A stretch of 15,316 bases of DNA, taken from contig JANYDZ010000495.1 of the NCBI GenBank assembly GCA_025363375.1, positions 1-15,316 on the forward strand. Reading direction: 5' to 3'. This document shows positions 6,071-13,813 of this stretch, piece after piece. Within the stretch, counting starts at the first letter, position 1. Each line of letters opens with the position of its first letter. Source of the stretch: Hyphomicrobiales bacterium (GTDB taxonomy: Bacteria; Pseudomonadota; Alphaproteobacteria; Rhizobiales; Beijerinckiaceae). The notes under the pieces were generated by a model that searched no databases, was not told the origin of the DNA, and saw only the letters and a list, made by a program, of their open reading frames with translations. Both the position numbers and the translations under genes were made by a program.

Positions 6071-7366
6071 ATGTCGGTGGGGTCCAAGCTGTTTCAACTG
6101 ATTGTGGTCGGGGCCGGCGTCGGAGCCGCCGCAATCACCTGGCCGAACTATGTTGAGACCTATTATCCCGGCTTTGCCGAACGCACCAAGGAAGTTCGGG
6201 CCAAATTGCCCTGGGCGGCGAAAGAAGAGCCATCGACGCGCGTCGCCGCCGGTCCGCGTGGCGTGCAGGACGCCCGCGCCGCCGCGATCGCCGCCCGCCC
6301 GCCGGTGCCCGTCGAAGTGGATACGGTTCTGCGCGGCCCGATGCCCTACCGAATCGACGCCGTGGGAACCGTGCAGCCGATCGCCAAGGTCGACATCAAA
6401 ACGCGCGCCGACGCGCAGGTCGACAAGATTTTCGTCGCCGACGGCGCGCTGGTGAAAAAAGGCGACGTGCTGGTGCAGCTCGACGCGCGCCAGATCAACG
6501 CGCAGATCAAGCAGACCGAAGCCAATATCCAGAAGGACAAGACGGTCGTCGATGGCGCCCAGCGCGACTTCAACCGCGTCACCGAACTGCTCACCCGCGG
6601 CGCCGGCACCCAGCTTGCCGCCGACAACGCGCGCACCGCGCTGGCCTCGGCCCGCGCGACGCTGGCCGCCGACGAGGCCCTGCTCGAAAACCAGAAGGTA
6701 CAGCTCAGCTGGTACACCCTGAACGCGCCCCTCACCGGCCGGCTCAGCACGGTGACCGCCAAGGCTGGCAACATCATCCGCGCCGGCGACAACACCGTCA
6801 CCGGATCTCTGGCGACGATCGTGCAGACTTCGCCGATCTATGTGTCCTTCTCGATCCCGCAGGCTTCGCTCGCCGAAGTGCGCGAGGCGGTCGAACGCGG
6901 CGAAGGCGTTGTCGCGGCGACGCCGCAGGGCGGCTCCAAATCGGCGATCGGCAAGGTCGCGGTGCTCGACAACACCATCGACGCGGCGACCGGCACCATC
7001 ACCATCCGCGCCGAGTTCGAGAACGCCGACGAGGTGCTGTGGCCCGGGCAGCTGTGCAATGTGCGCGTCACCCTGAGGACCGACCCGGACATCGTGACAA
7101 TCCCGCGCATCGCCACCCAGTCCGGGCAGATCGGCAATTTCGTCTACGTCGTCGAGAGCGGGATCGCGCGCGTGCGGCAGATCAAGGTCGGCCGCTACCA
7201 GGATGGCCGCGATGTGGTCGTGGAAGGGCTGAAGGGCGGCGAGACCATCGTCAGCGACGGCGGACTGTTGCTGGCCAACGGCATTCGCGTCGATGTGAAA
7301 AACAAACCTCAGCAGGAGCGCAAGGCGCAGGAACAGCCAGCCCCGGCGAAGAAGGATCAGACCTGA
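6071..7366 (+). CDS. RND efflux periplasmic adaptor (HlyD/MdtA-like membrane fusion protein)
   Basis: This 431-residue subunit links an inner-membrane RND pump to an outer-membrane channel. An N-terminal hydrophobic stretch (about 7-23, no lipobox Cys) is an uncleaved anchor or signal, followed by a Pro/Ala-rich linker. The adaptor core begins at VPVEVDTVLRGPMPYRIDAVGTV (positions 79-101). The first lipoyl half is around 105-138 (DIKTRADAQVDKIFVADGALV), the alpha-hairpin around 139-210, and the second lipoyl half reads LNAPLTGRLSTV (217-228). Beta-barrel and membrane-proximal segments follow, including the typical LWPGQLCNVRV (323-333). A charged Gln/Lys/Pro tail ends the protein. The start has an excellent Shine-Dalgarno, GGAGGAG at 6059-6065. 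The stop overlaps the ATG of the pump gene by one base (TGATG). Substrate cannot be read from the sequence. Closest in style to MdtA. Confidence 0.94.
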   Translation: MSVGSKLFQLIVVGAGVGAAAITWPNYVETYYPGFAERTKEVRAKLPWAAKEEPSTRVAAGPRGVQDARAAAIAARPPVPVEVDTVLRGPMPYRIDAVGTVQPIAKVDIKTRADAQVDKIFVADGALVKKGDVLVQLDARQINAQIKQTEANIQKDKTVVDGAQRDFNRVTELLTRGAGTQLAADNARTALASARATLAADEALLENQKVQLSWYTLNAPLTGRLSTVTAKAGNIIRAGDNTVTGSLATIVQTSPIYVSFSIPQASLAEVREAVERGEGVVAATPQGGSKSAIGKVAVLDNTIDAATGTITIRAEFENADEVLWPGQLCNVRVTLRTDPDIVTIPRIATQSGQIGNFVYVVESGIARVRQIKVGRYQDGRDVVVEGLKGGETIVSDGGLLLANGIRVDVKNKPQQERKAQEQPAPAKKDQT

Positions 7367-10300
7367 TGTCGCTTCCCGAACTTTGCATCCGGCGTCCGGT
7401 GATGACGACGCTGTTAATGCTGTCGTTCATCGTGTTCGGCGTTTTCGGCTTCATGAAACTGCCGGTGTCGGCGCTGCCGCGCGTCGATTTTCCAACGATC
7501 CTCGTCAACGCCCGCATGCCCGGCGCCAATTCCGAGATCATGGCGACTTCGGTGGTCGCGCCGCTGGAACGCGCCTTCGCCACAATCCCCGGCGTCAGCC
7601 TGATGACTTCGCGTTCGAACAACGGCGGTTCGGGCATCACCATGCAATTCGATCTGGACCGCAGCATCGACGGCGCCGCCCTCGACGTGCAGTCGATGAT
7701 CACGGCGACCTTGCGCAATCTGCCGGCGGAAATGCCGTCGCCCCCAACGTTTCGCAAGATCAACCCCGCCGACGCGCCGGTGCTGATCCTCGTGCTCGCC
7801 TCGGAGACCCTGCCCCTGTCGACGACCAACGAATACGCCGAGCAGATTTTCCAGCAGCAGATCTCGCAAATTCCCGGCGTCGCCCAGGTCAACATCTTCG
7901 GCCAGCAGAAATACGCGGTGCGCATCGACGCCGATCCCGATCTGCTCGCGGCCCGCAACATGACGGCGGACGACCTGCGCCGCGCCATCGTCAACGCCAA
8001 TTCGAATTCGCCCGTGGGCAATTTGCGCGGCATCGACAAGAACCTCGTGCTCAAGGCCAATGTGGGCATCGAAAGGGCCGCTGATTTCGAGAATATCGTC
8101 GTCGCCTTCCGCAACGGCGCGCCGATACGCCTCAAGGAAGTCGCGCGCGTCTATGATTCGGTCGACAACGATCAGGTCGCCGCCTGGCACAACGACACCC
8201 GCACCATCGCGCTCGCCATCTATCGGGCGTCCGACGCCAACACCGTCGAGGTCGTCGATCTGATCAAGGCGAGGCTGCCGCAATTCCAGGCGCAATTGCC
8301 GCCTTCGATCACGGTCTCCGTGCTCAACGACCGTTCGAAATCGGTGCGTGAATCGATCGAGGACGTCGAGTTCACGCTGATGCTGTCGATCGCTCTGGTC
8401 ATCATGGTGATCTTCCTGTTTCTGAAGTCCTTGACCGCCACGCTGATTCCTTCGCTGGCGTTGCCGGTGTCGCTGATCGGCACCTGCGCCTTCATGTATC
8501 TTTTTGGCTATTCCGTCGACAATATTTCGCTGCTCGCGGTGACGCTGGCGGTGGGCTTCGTCGTCGACGACGCCATCGTCATGCTGGAAAATATCGTGCG
8601 CCACATCGAGGAGGGCATGGCGCCTTTCGAGGCGGCGCTCGTGGGCTCGAAGGAAATCGGATTCACGATCATTTCCATCACCCTGTCGCTCGTCGCCGTG
8701 TTCATCCCGGTGTTCCTGATGGCGGGCATCGTGGGACGCGTGTTCCGCGAATTCGCGGTCGTCATTTCCTGCGCGATTCTCGTCTCCGGCTTCGTCTCGC
8801 TGACGCTGACGCCGATGCTGTGCGCCCGCCTGCTGAAACCGCACGACCATCACGCCACGCAAGGGGTGTTCTGGCGCTTCGTCGATTTCCTCATCGCCGG
8901 CCTCACGAACGCCTATCGCTGGTCCCTCGACATCGTGTTGAGGCATCGCCTCACCACGGTGTTCGTCACTTTCGCCACCTTTTACGTAAGCGTGCATATG
9001 TTCGCCACCATCCCCAAGGGATTCTTCCCGGTCGAGGATACCGGTTTCATTTCGGGATCGACGGAAGCCGCGTCGGACACGGCCTTCCCGGCGATGGTCG
9101 AACGCCAGCGCCAGATCGCCAAAATTCTCATGGACGACCCGGCTGTGGACTACATCACCACCAGCGTCGGCCTCGGCGGCACCAACCAGGGCTCGGTCTT
9201 CGTGGCGCTCAAACCCAAGAACGCGCGCGACAACATCATGGCGATCATCGCGAGGATGCGCCGCAACGCGACCTCCGTGCCCGGCATGAACGCCGTTTTT
9301 CAGCCCGTGCAGAACCTGAACTTCACCGGCGGGCGGGCCTCGCGCGCGCCCTACCAATACACGCTGCAATCCTCCGATCTGCAGTCGCTCTATTCGGTCG
9401 CCTCGGAAATGCTCGCCAAGTTGCAGGCGCTGCCGCAATTGCGCGATACAACCAGCGATCTCAAGATTTCCAACCCGGAAGTCCAGATCGACATTGACCG
9501 CGACAAGGCCGCGGCTTTTGGCCTGACCATAGATCAGGTGCGAGCCGCGTTGTTCAACGCCTATGGCACCCGGCAGATTTCGACGATCTATACGCAGGCC
9601 TCCGACTATCAGGTCATTATGCAAACCGCGCGTCGCTACCAGGACGATCCCAATGGGCTGGAGCGCGTCATGATTCGTCCCGGCGGCGGCGCTGCGGGCG
9701 GCAATCTGAGCGCCCAGGCGGTTCCCCTCGCCCAGATCGCGACGCTCAGGCGCTCGACCGGCGCTCTGTGGATCAACCGTCAGTCCCAGCAGCCTTCGGT
9801 TACGATGTCCTTCGCAACGCCGGCCGGCGTGTCCATCGGCGAAGCGGTCGAGGCGATCCGCCGCGTCGAAGAGGAAATCAAGATGCCTCCCAGCATCATC
9901 ACCAGCTTCACCGGCTCGGCGCAGATTTTCCAGGACGCGCAAAAGGGACAGGTGCCGCTGATCCTCGCGGCGGTTCTGACCATCTATATCGTGCTGGGCG
10001 TGCTCTACGAGAGCTACATCCACCCGATCACGATTCTGTCCGGCCTGCCTTCGGCGGGCATCGGCGCCCTGCTCTGGCTGCAATGGTACGGGATGGACCT
10101 TTCGGTCATCGCCATTATCGGCATTCTCCTTCTGATTGGCATCGTCAAGAAAAACGCCATCATGATGATCGACTTCGCCATCGAGAAGCGACGGGAGGGT
10201 CTCGAAGCCCTGCCCGCGATTCGCGAAGCCGCGATCGTGCGCTTCCGTCCGATCACCATGACGACTCTGGCGGCGCTGCTTGGCGCGGTCCCGATCGCGC

Positions 10301-10509
10301 TTGGCGCCGGCGCCGGCGCGGAACTGCGCCAGCCGCTGGGCATCGTGGTTGTCGGCGGCTTGTGCGTGTCGCAATTGCTGACGCTCTACATCACGCCGGT
10401 GATTTATTATTACCTTGATATCGTGGATTCCTTCATTTCGGGCCGCGCTAAAAAAGCCGAGCCGCGGATGCCGCCCGAAGGCGAAGCCATTCCGCAGCCG
10501 GCGGAATAA
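7366..10509 (+). CDS. HAE1-family RND multidrug efflux pump (MdtB/MdtC-like)
   Basis: This 1047-residue proton-driven inner-membrane transporter would export drugs or other hydrophobic compounds through the adaptor and an outer-membrane channel. Its length and 12-helix, two-porter-domain layout are standard. TM1 lies at about 13-30 (VMTTLLMLSFIVFGVFGFM), TM2-TM6 cluster at about 336-495, TM7 is near 526-545, and TM8-TM12 run from about 865 to the end. The proton-relay residues are present: Asp401-Asp402 in TM4 (GFVVDDAIVMLENI), and Lys929 in TM10 (GIVKKNAIMMIDFA), equivalent to AcrB Lys940. The GIVKKNAIMMIDFA wording is that of MdtB/MdtC. The ATG at 7366 was chosen over upstream in-frame codons because MSLPELCIRRPVMT is the standard start. 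It has AAGGA (7352-7356) and overlaps the adaptor stop by one base. No TolC-type gene or regulator adjoins it; a strong terminator follows. Confidence 0.96.
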   Translation: MSLPELCIRRPVMTTLLMLSFIVFGVFGFMKLPVSALPRVDFPTILVNARMPGANSEIMATSVVAPLERAFATIPGVSLMTSRSNNGGSGITMQFDLDRSIDGAALDVQSMITATLRNLPAEMPSPPTFRKINPADAPVLILVLASETLPLSTTNEYAEQIFQQQISQIPGVAQVNIFGQQKYAVRIDADPDLLAARNMTADDLRRAIVNANSNSPVGNLRGIDKNLVLKANVGIERAADFENIVVAFRNGAPIRLKEVARVYDSVDNDQVAAWHNDTRTIALAIYRASDANTVEVVDLIKARLPQFQAQLPPSITVSVLNDRSKSVRESIEDVEFTLMLSIALVIMVIFLFLKSLTATLIPSLALPVSLIGTCAFMYLFGYSVDNISLLAVTLAVGFVVDDAIVMLENIVRHIEEGMAPFEAALVGSKEIGFTIISITLSLVAVFIPVFLMAGIVGRVFREFAVVISCAILVSGFVSLTLTPMLCARLLKPHDHHATQGVFWRFVDFLIAGLTNAYRWSLDIVLRHRLTTVFVTFATFYVSVHMFATIPKGFFPVEDTGFISGSTEAASDTAFPAMVERQRQIAKILMDDPAVDYITTSVGLGGTNQGSVFVALKPKNARDNIMAIIARMRRNATSVPGMNAVFQPVQNLNFTGGRASRAPYQYTLQSSDLQSLYSVASEMLAKLQALPQLRDTTSDLKISNPEVQIDIDRDKAAAFGLTIDQVRAALFNAYGTRQISTIYTQASDYQVIMQTARRYQDDPNGLERVMIRPGGGAAGGNLSAQAVPLAQIATLRRSTGALWINRQSQQPSVTMSFATPAGVSIGEAVEAIRRVEEEIKMPPSIITSFTGSAQIFQDAQKGQVPLILAAVLTIYIVLGVLYESYIHPITILSGLPSAGIGALLWLQWYGMDLSVIAIIGILLLIGIVKKNAIMMIDFAIEKRREGLEALPAIREAAIVRFRPITMTTLAALLGAVPIALGAGAGAELRQPLGIVVVGGLCVSQLLTLYITPVIYYYLDIVDSFISGRAKKAEPRMPPEGEAIPQPAE

Positions 10510-10531
10510 GGGTTGCTGGTCATTTGCCCGG

Positions 10532-10560
10532 CGGCGGGCTCAGGCCCGCCGTTGATTTTT
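10532..10560 (+). terminator. Intrinsic terminator of the efflux operon
   Basis: CGGCGGGC (10532-10539), loop TCAG and GCCCGCCG (10544-10551) form a perfect 8-bp GC stem, followed by TTGATTTTT. It begins 22 bases after the pump stop codon. This indicates that the adaptor and pump form a complete two-gene unit. Confidence 0.88.
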
Positions 10561-10597
10561 ATGCATGACGAGGCTTGCTATGAATGACGAGGCTTGC
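10561..10597. repeat. Tandem 19-bp repeat downstream of the efflux operon
   Basis: ATGCATGACGAGGCTTGC (10561-10578) and ATGAATGACGAGGCTTGC (10580-10597) match at 17 of 18 bases with period 19. It starts directly after the terminator T run, at the edge of the intergenic region upstream of the DUF2865-type gene. No third copy is seen in the window. Could be a recent duplication or a paired protein-binding site. Confidence 0.7.
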
Positions 10598-10611
10598 GCA
10601 GCCTTGAAAAA

Positions 10612-10631
10612 TTAACCATATGCGCAGAATC
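10612..10631. promoter_or_regulatory. CtrA-like half-site next to a GANTC methylation site
   Basis: TTAACCAT (10612-10619) matches the short CtrA-type motif described in Alphaproteobacteria. GAATC (10627-10631), a CcrM GANTC site, is 8 bases further. Both lie 150-170 bases before the DUF2865-type start. The full TTAA-N7-TTAA form is absent. The match is seen; binding is inference. Confidence 0.3.
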
Positions 10632-10779
10632 TTTCACTGATTTTTCAGCCAAAATTGGCTTTCTCGCGAAACGACGGCAAGCAGATGCATAAAGTCCTTT
10701 AAAAGTTCTTGTCGGCCGGTAAATGATTGTGCTAGTTTTTTTGCCGAGGCCACGTTGATTTAGTTGATTTTGGTGTACC

Positions 10780-11898
10780 ATGTTGTTTTTCCTGCGCGGC
10801 CCGCGCGCTTTGTCGCGGCCGCATTTTAAAAACTTTGCAGCGACCCGCGATAATCATCGCTCTCAATTGCCGCGACGTACGATCGCCGCCCTCACCGGCG
10901 GCTTTATTGTGGCCGCCGTCGCCGCCACGCTCTTTGGTCCAAGTTTGCAGAGTGTGGTGGCGGAAGAAGATTCCCGCCTCGAGTATATTCAAATGCTCCG
11001 CTCCGAGCGTGGCACCGCGCGCTCCCATGTCTCCGCGCAGCCGCCGCCGCAGGCCGCGCGCGCTGGTTTCGTGTCTTTCTTCCCGTCTTTCTTCACGTCT
11101 CGACCCGCCAAGCCGGAAGCGCGCAATATGGCCTATGCGCCGGCGCTGCGCCCGATCGACTTTGGTCCCTTTACGAAGCCTTCCGCGCCGCAAAAGGCGC
11201 TCAAACAAATAGGTTTATTTACCCCGGTTCGGGAAAGTGCGACGGACCACGCCGCGTCGCTGTCGCGGCGCTCCGTGTGCGTGCGCCTGTGCGACGGGTT
11301 CCATTTCCCGGTCGGCGATTACAACGGCCCCGGCGACAACGCCGCCCATGGCGCGGTTTGCGGCGGCATGTGCCCGGGAGCGCCGACGCGGCTCTATGTC
11401 CAGCCCGCGGGTTCGGACAAAATCGAGGACGCGGTGTCCGCGCGCGACAACAGGCCCTATCGCTTGTTGCCGGTGGCGTTCCGCCACACGAGCAACCGCG
11501 ACGATACCTGCTCCTGCCACGGCCCGGACGAGTCTGCCGCCAACAACGTCTCGCTGCTCAAGGATTTCACCTTGCGACGCGGAGACAAGGTGATGACGCC
11601 GACAGGTTTTCGGGTATTCCGCGGCAATGCTTCCCTGCCCTATCGTCCAACCGACTTTGCAAGTCTGGCCAATTCCCGCGATGTTACAAATGACGAGCGC
11701 AGCGCGCTGAACGCCATTGAGCGCGCCTCCGGCATCGGGCTCAACCGCAGTTTGTCGCCAAGCAAGACCGCGGCCGGAAAGTCCGAGCCGCCAGCGTCCA
11801 TGCCATCGCGCATCGTCAAGGACGCCAACGGAAAGCCGATCCGCCTGATTGGTCCGCAGGCCTTGCTGCTGCAATCCAGCGTGGCGCCGACTCCGTGA
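10780..11898 (+). CDS. DUF2865-type membrane-anchored Cys-rich protein of unknown function
   Basis: This 372-residue protein has no known role. A basic N-terminus is followed by one hydrophobic segment (about 34-55, TIAALTGGFIVAAVAATLF), then AEE. It is therefore either a signal peptide or a membrane anchor that places the rest in the periplasm. Residues about 97-107 form a short repeat, SFFP-SFFT-S. The conserved core (about 165-250) has three Cys pairs: C167/C171 in SVCVRLCDGFHFPVGDYNG, C194/C198 in CGGMCPGAPTRLYVQPAG, and C244/C246 in DTCSCHG, with PYRLLPVAFR between. I recognise this as the DUF2865 pattern of Hyphomicrobiales. The Cys pairs could form disulfides or bind metal. The C-terminal part is polar, ending LLLQSSVAPTP, nearly the same as the end of RlpA. 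The ATG at 10780 lacks a clear Shine-Dalgarno, so the start is less certain. AsmA follows after 91 bases. Confidence 0.85.
   Translation: MLFFLRGPRALSRPHFKNFAATRDNHRSQLPRRTIAALTGGFIVAAVAATLFGPSLQSVVAEEDSRLEYIQMLRSERGTARSHVSAQPPPQAARAGFVSFFPSFFTSRPAKPEARNMAYAPALRPIDFGPFTKPSAPQKALKQIGLFTPVRESATDHAASLSRRSVCVRLCDGFHFPVGDYNGPGDNAAHGAVCGGMCPGAPTRLYVQPAGSDKIEDAVSARDNRPYRLLPVAFRHTSNRDDTCSCHGPDESAANNVSLLKDFTLRRGDKVMTPTGFRVFRGNASLPYRPTDFASLANSRDVTNDERSALNAIERASGIGLNRSLSPSKTAAGKSEPPASMPSRIVKDANGKPIRLIGPQALLLQSSVAPTP
11073..11100 (+). repeat. In-frame 12-base tandem repeat within the DUF2865-type gene
   Basis: GTCTTTCTTCCC (11073-11084), GTCTTTCTTCAC (11085-11096) and a partial GTCT (11097-11100) form a tandem repeat of 12 bases. 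In the gene's frame it encodes V-SFFP-SFFT-S, an aromatic stretch between the membrane segment and the Cys-rich core. Confidence 0.75.
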
Positions 11899-11989
11899 TC
11901 TGGTTGACGGCGCTGCGATTCGCCTTTTCCTGACGAGTCTATAGTGTTAACTGCGCAAGCCGGGGGCCAGGGCAAAGCGCGGTCGATTC

Positions 11990-13813
11990 ATGAGGATCAG
12001 CAAGACAGCGATTTTTGCGGTCGTCGGGATTGTGTCTCTTGGCGCGAGCGTTGCGCCCTGGACGTTTTCCGGGGAATCCTTCCGCCTTGAGTTCGCCCGT
12101 CAGGTGCTCGAAACCACTGGCATGGCCGCGGAGTTCGACGGGCGCGTGGTACTGGCGCTGCTGCCCCGCCCGCGCATAAAGCTGGAAAACGTCCACATCG
12201 CCAGCCCAGGGGGCGGGATTGAGGCGCGCGCTGATTTTCTGCGCGGCGAACTGCGCATTCTTCCTTTGTTCGCCGGTCGTCTTGAACTTGTCTCGGCGGC
12301 TTTGATCGCGCCGCGATTGTCCATTGATCTCGACGATCGCTTTTTTGCCGGCAACAGCGTCCAAACCGGCGTAAAGACCAACGAAGCCGCGGGAGGAACG
12401 ACGGCGCGCGGACGGCTGGGAGGCTTGTCTCTGGTCGAAGGCTCCGCCGTCCTGAAAAGCAAGGCGTGGTCCTTCGAGGCGAGCGTTGACGAGATCAATT
12501 TGCAACTCGACTGGAAAGACTTCGGTTCGCCCGCCGCGATTGGCGGCACGTTCAGATGCGATGGAGTGCCAGGCGAACTGGCGGCATGGCTTGGGAGGCC
12601 CGCCGAACTCCTGCGCGGCCTGACCTCGGATATGTCCCTGCGTTTCCAGATGCCCGCGTTCAGCCTGAAACTGAATGGAGAGATTTCCGCCGGCCAATTC
12701 CCGGGGTTCGAGGGAAACCTGTCCGCGACCGCGCCGGATTTGCGCGCCGCCGCTTCCGCAAGATTTGGCGCCATTCCACTGCCTGGCGCGCTTTCGGGCG
12801 CGTCCCTGTCGGGAATCGCGCGCATCCGCGGCGATTCCATTTCGATCAGCGGCCTGCGCGCGTCCGTTGACGGCAATGAATATGAAGGAGCCCTTGTACT
12901 TGGAAGCGAGGACAAAGGCTCGAAATTGTCGGGAACGCTTGCGGCCAACAATCTTGATCTGACGCCCATGTCCGTTAATTTTCCCGAGTTGACGACCGTC
13001 GACCGGCGCTGGAGCCGCGCCGCCCTTCCGACGATTGAATCGCCGCTTCTTGGCCTTGATCTGCGCCTTTCCGCCAGACGCGCGCGCGTCGGGCGGACGC
13101 TCATTCGCGAAGCCGGATTTTCATTGCTGAGCGGAAATGGGCGCTCCGAAATCTCGTTGATCGAAGCTTCCGCTTACAACGGAATTGTCAAAGGACGCCT
13201 GCAGACTCAAAACAGCGCCGGGGGCGTCGACATGCGGGCCAGCGTGACGGTGAGAGGCGTCGATGCCGCCCTGCTGTCCAACGACGTGTTTCGCGGCCAA
13301 CGCGTCAGCGGCCTGATGAACGGGGAAATCTCGCTGGCGAGCGAAGGCGATACGGTCTTGCGCGCCCTGCGCGCCCTCAGCGGCGAGGCGCTCATCGACC
13401 TGCGGGACGGCGAATTCTCCGGCATCGATCTGGAGCAGGCCCTGCGGCGGCTCGAAAAGCGTCCTCTGGTTTCCGTCGGCGAGGTTCGCGGGGGGCGCAC
13501 AGGCTTTGCAACAGCGCAGATCGATCTGAAACTGGACAAGGGATCAGCTATTATTCGAAAGGCCTGGGCGAAAGGGCCCGGCGTTCAGGTCTCTGTCGAG
13601 GGAAGCGCCAATATTCCCGAACGCACAATGGACATGGTGCTCACGGCCGAACAGGCAGGCGCTGTTCCGCCGGGCGCATCGCCAAATCCCTGGCTTTCGA
13701 TGGACATAACTGGCGACTGGGACGAGGCGCAGATCAATCTGGACGCCCGCAGTCTGATCGACCGTTCGCCTGCGGCCGAGCCCCTGTTAAGAGGGATAGC
13801 TCCGCCCCGCTGA
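11990..13813 (+). CDS. AsmA-family protein
   Basis: This 607-residue protein has an N-terminal membrane anchor (about 7-24, AIFAVVGIVSLGASVAPWTF) and a large periplasmic beta-rich body, as in AsmA. AsmA proteins affect outer-membrane assembly and lipid homeostasis, and large relatives are bridge-like phospholipid carriers. The N-terminal signature TGMAAEFDGRVVLALLPRPR followed by IKLENVHIASP (residues about 43-73) is classic AsmA. The C-terminal AsmA domain is seen around 430-510: VSGLMNGEISLASEG, LSGEALIDLRDGEFSGIDLE and a following SVEGSANIPERTMDMVL segment. No strong Shine-Dalgarno precedes the ATG. A TATAGT at 11940-11945 could be a -10 box but has no good -35. The 3' end overlaps the convergent potI by 27 bases. 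Whether it is co-transcribed with the DUF2865-type gene is open. Specific function unknown. Confidence 0.88.
   Translation: MRISKTAIFAVVGIVSLGASVAPWTFSGESFRLEFARQVLETTGMAAEFDGRVVLALLPRPRIKLENVHIASPGGGIEARADFLRGELRILPLFAGRLELVSAALIAPRLSIDLDDRFFAGNSVQTGVKTNEAAGGTTARGRLGGLSLVEGSAVLKSKAWSFEASVDEINLQLDWKDFGSPAAIGGTFRCDGVPGELAAWLGRPAELLRGLTSDMSLRFQMPAFSLKLNGEISAGQFPGFEGNLSATAPDLRAAASARFGAIPLPGALSGASLSGIARIRGDSISISGLRASVDGNEYEGALVLGSEDKGSKLSGTLAANNLDLTPMSVNFPELTTVDRRWSRAALPTIESPLLGLDLRLSARRARVGRTLIREAGFSLLSGNGRSEISLIEASAYNGIVKGRLQTQNSAGGVDMRASVTVRGVDAALLSNDVFRGQRVSGLMNGEISLASEGDTVLRALRALSGEALIDLRDGEFSGIDLEQALRRLEKRPLVSVGEVRGGRTGFATAQIDLKLDKGSAIIRKAWAKGPGVQVSVEGSANIPERTMDMVLTAEQAGAVPPGASPNPWLSMDITGDWDEAQINLDARSLIDRSPAAEPLLRGIAPPR

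Noticed and set aside
7039..7365. Upstream extension of the RND pump frame
   Set aside because: It runs through the adaptor gene out of frame. The standard RND N-terminus and a Shine-Dalgarno fit the ATG at 7366.
7414..10374. Minus-strand open frame of 986 codons antisense to the RND pump gene
   Set aside because: It is the mirror of a GC-rich coding frame: composition is dominated by Arg, His, Asp and Gly, with no domain. The plus-strand frame is an unambiguous RND transporter.
10647..10660. Dyad AGCCAA-AA-TTGGCT, and the 11-mer AGCCAAAATTG also found at 5637
   Set aside because: The spacer is too short for an RNA hairpin, and repeated 11-mers are expected many times by chance in 15 kb.
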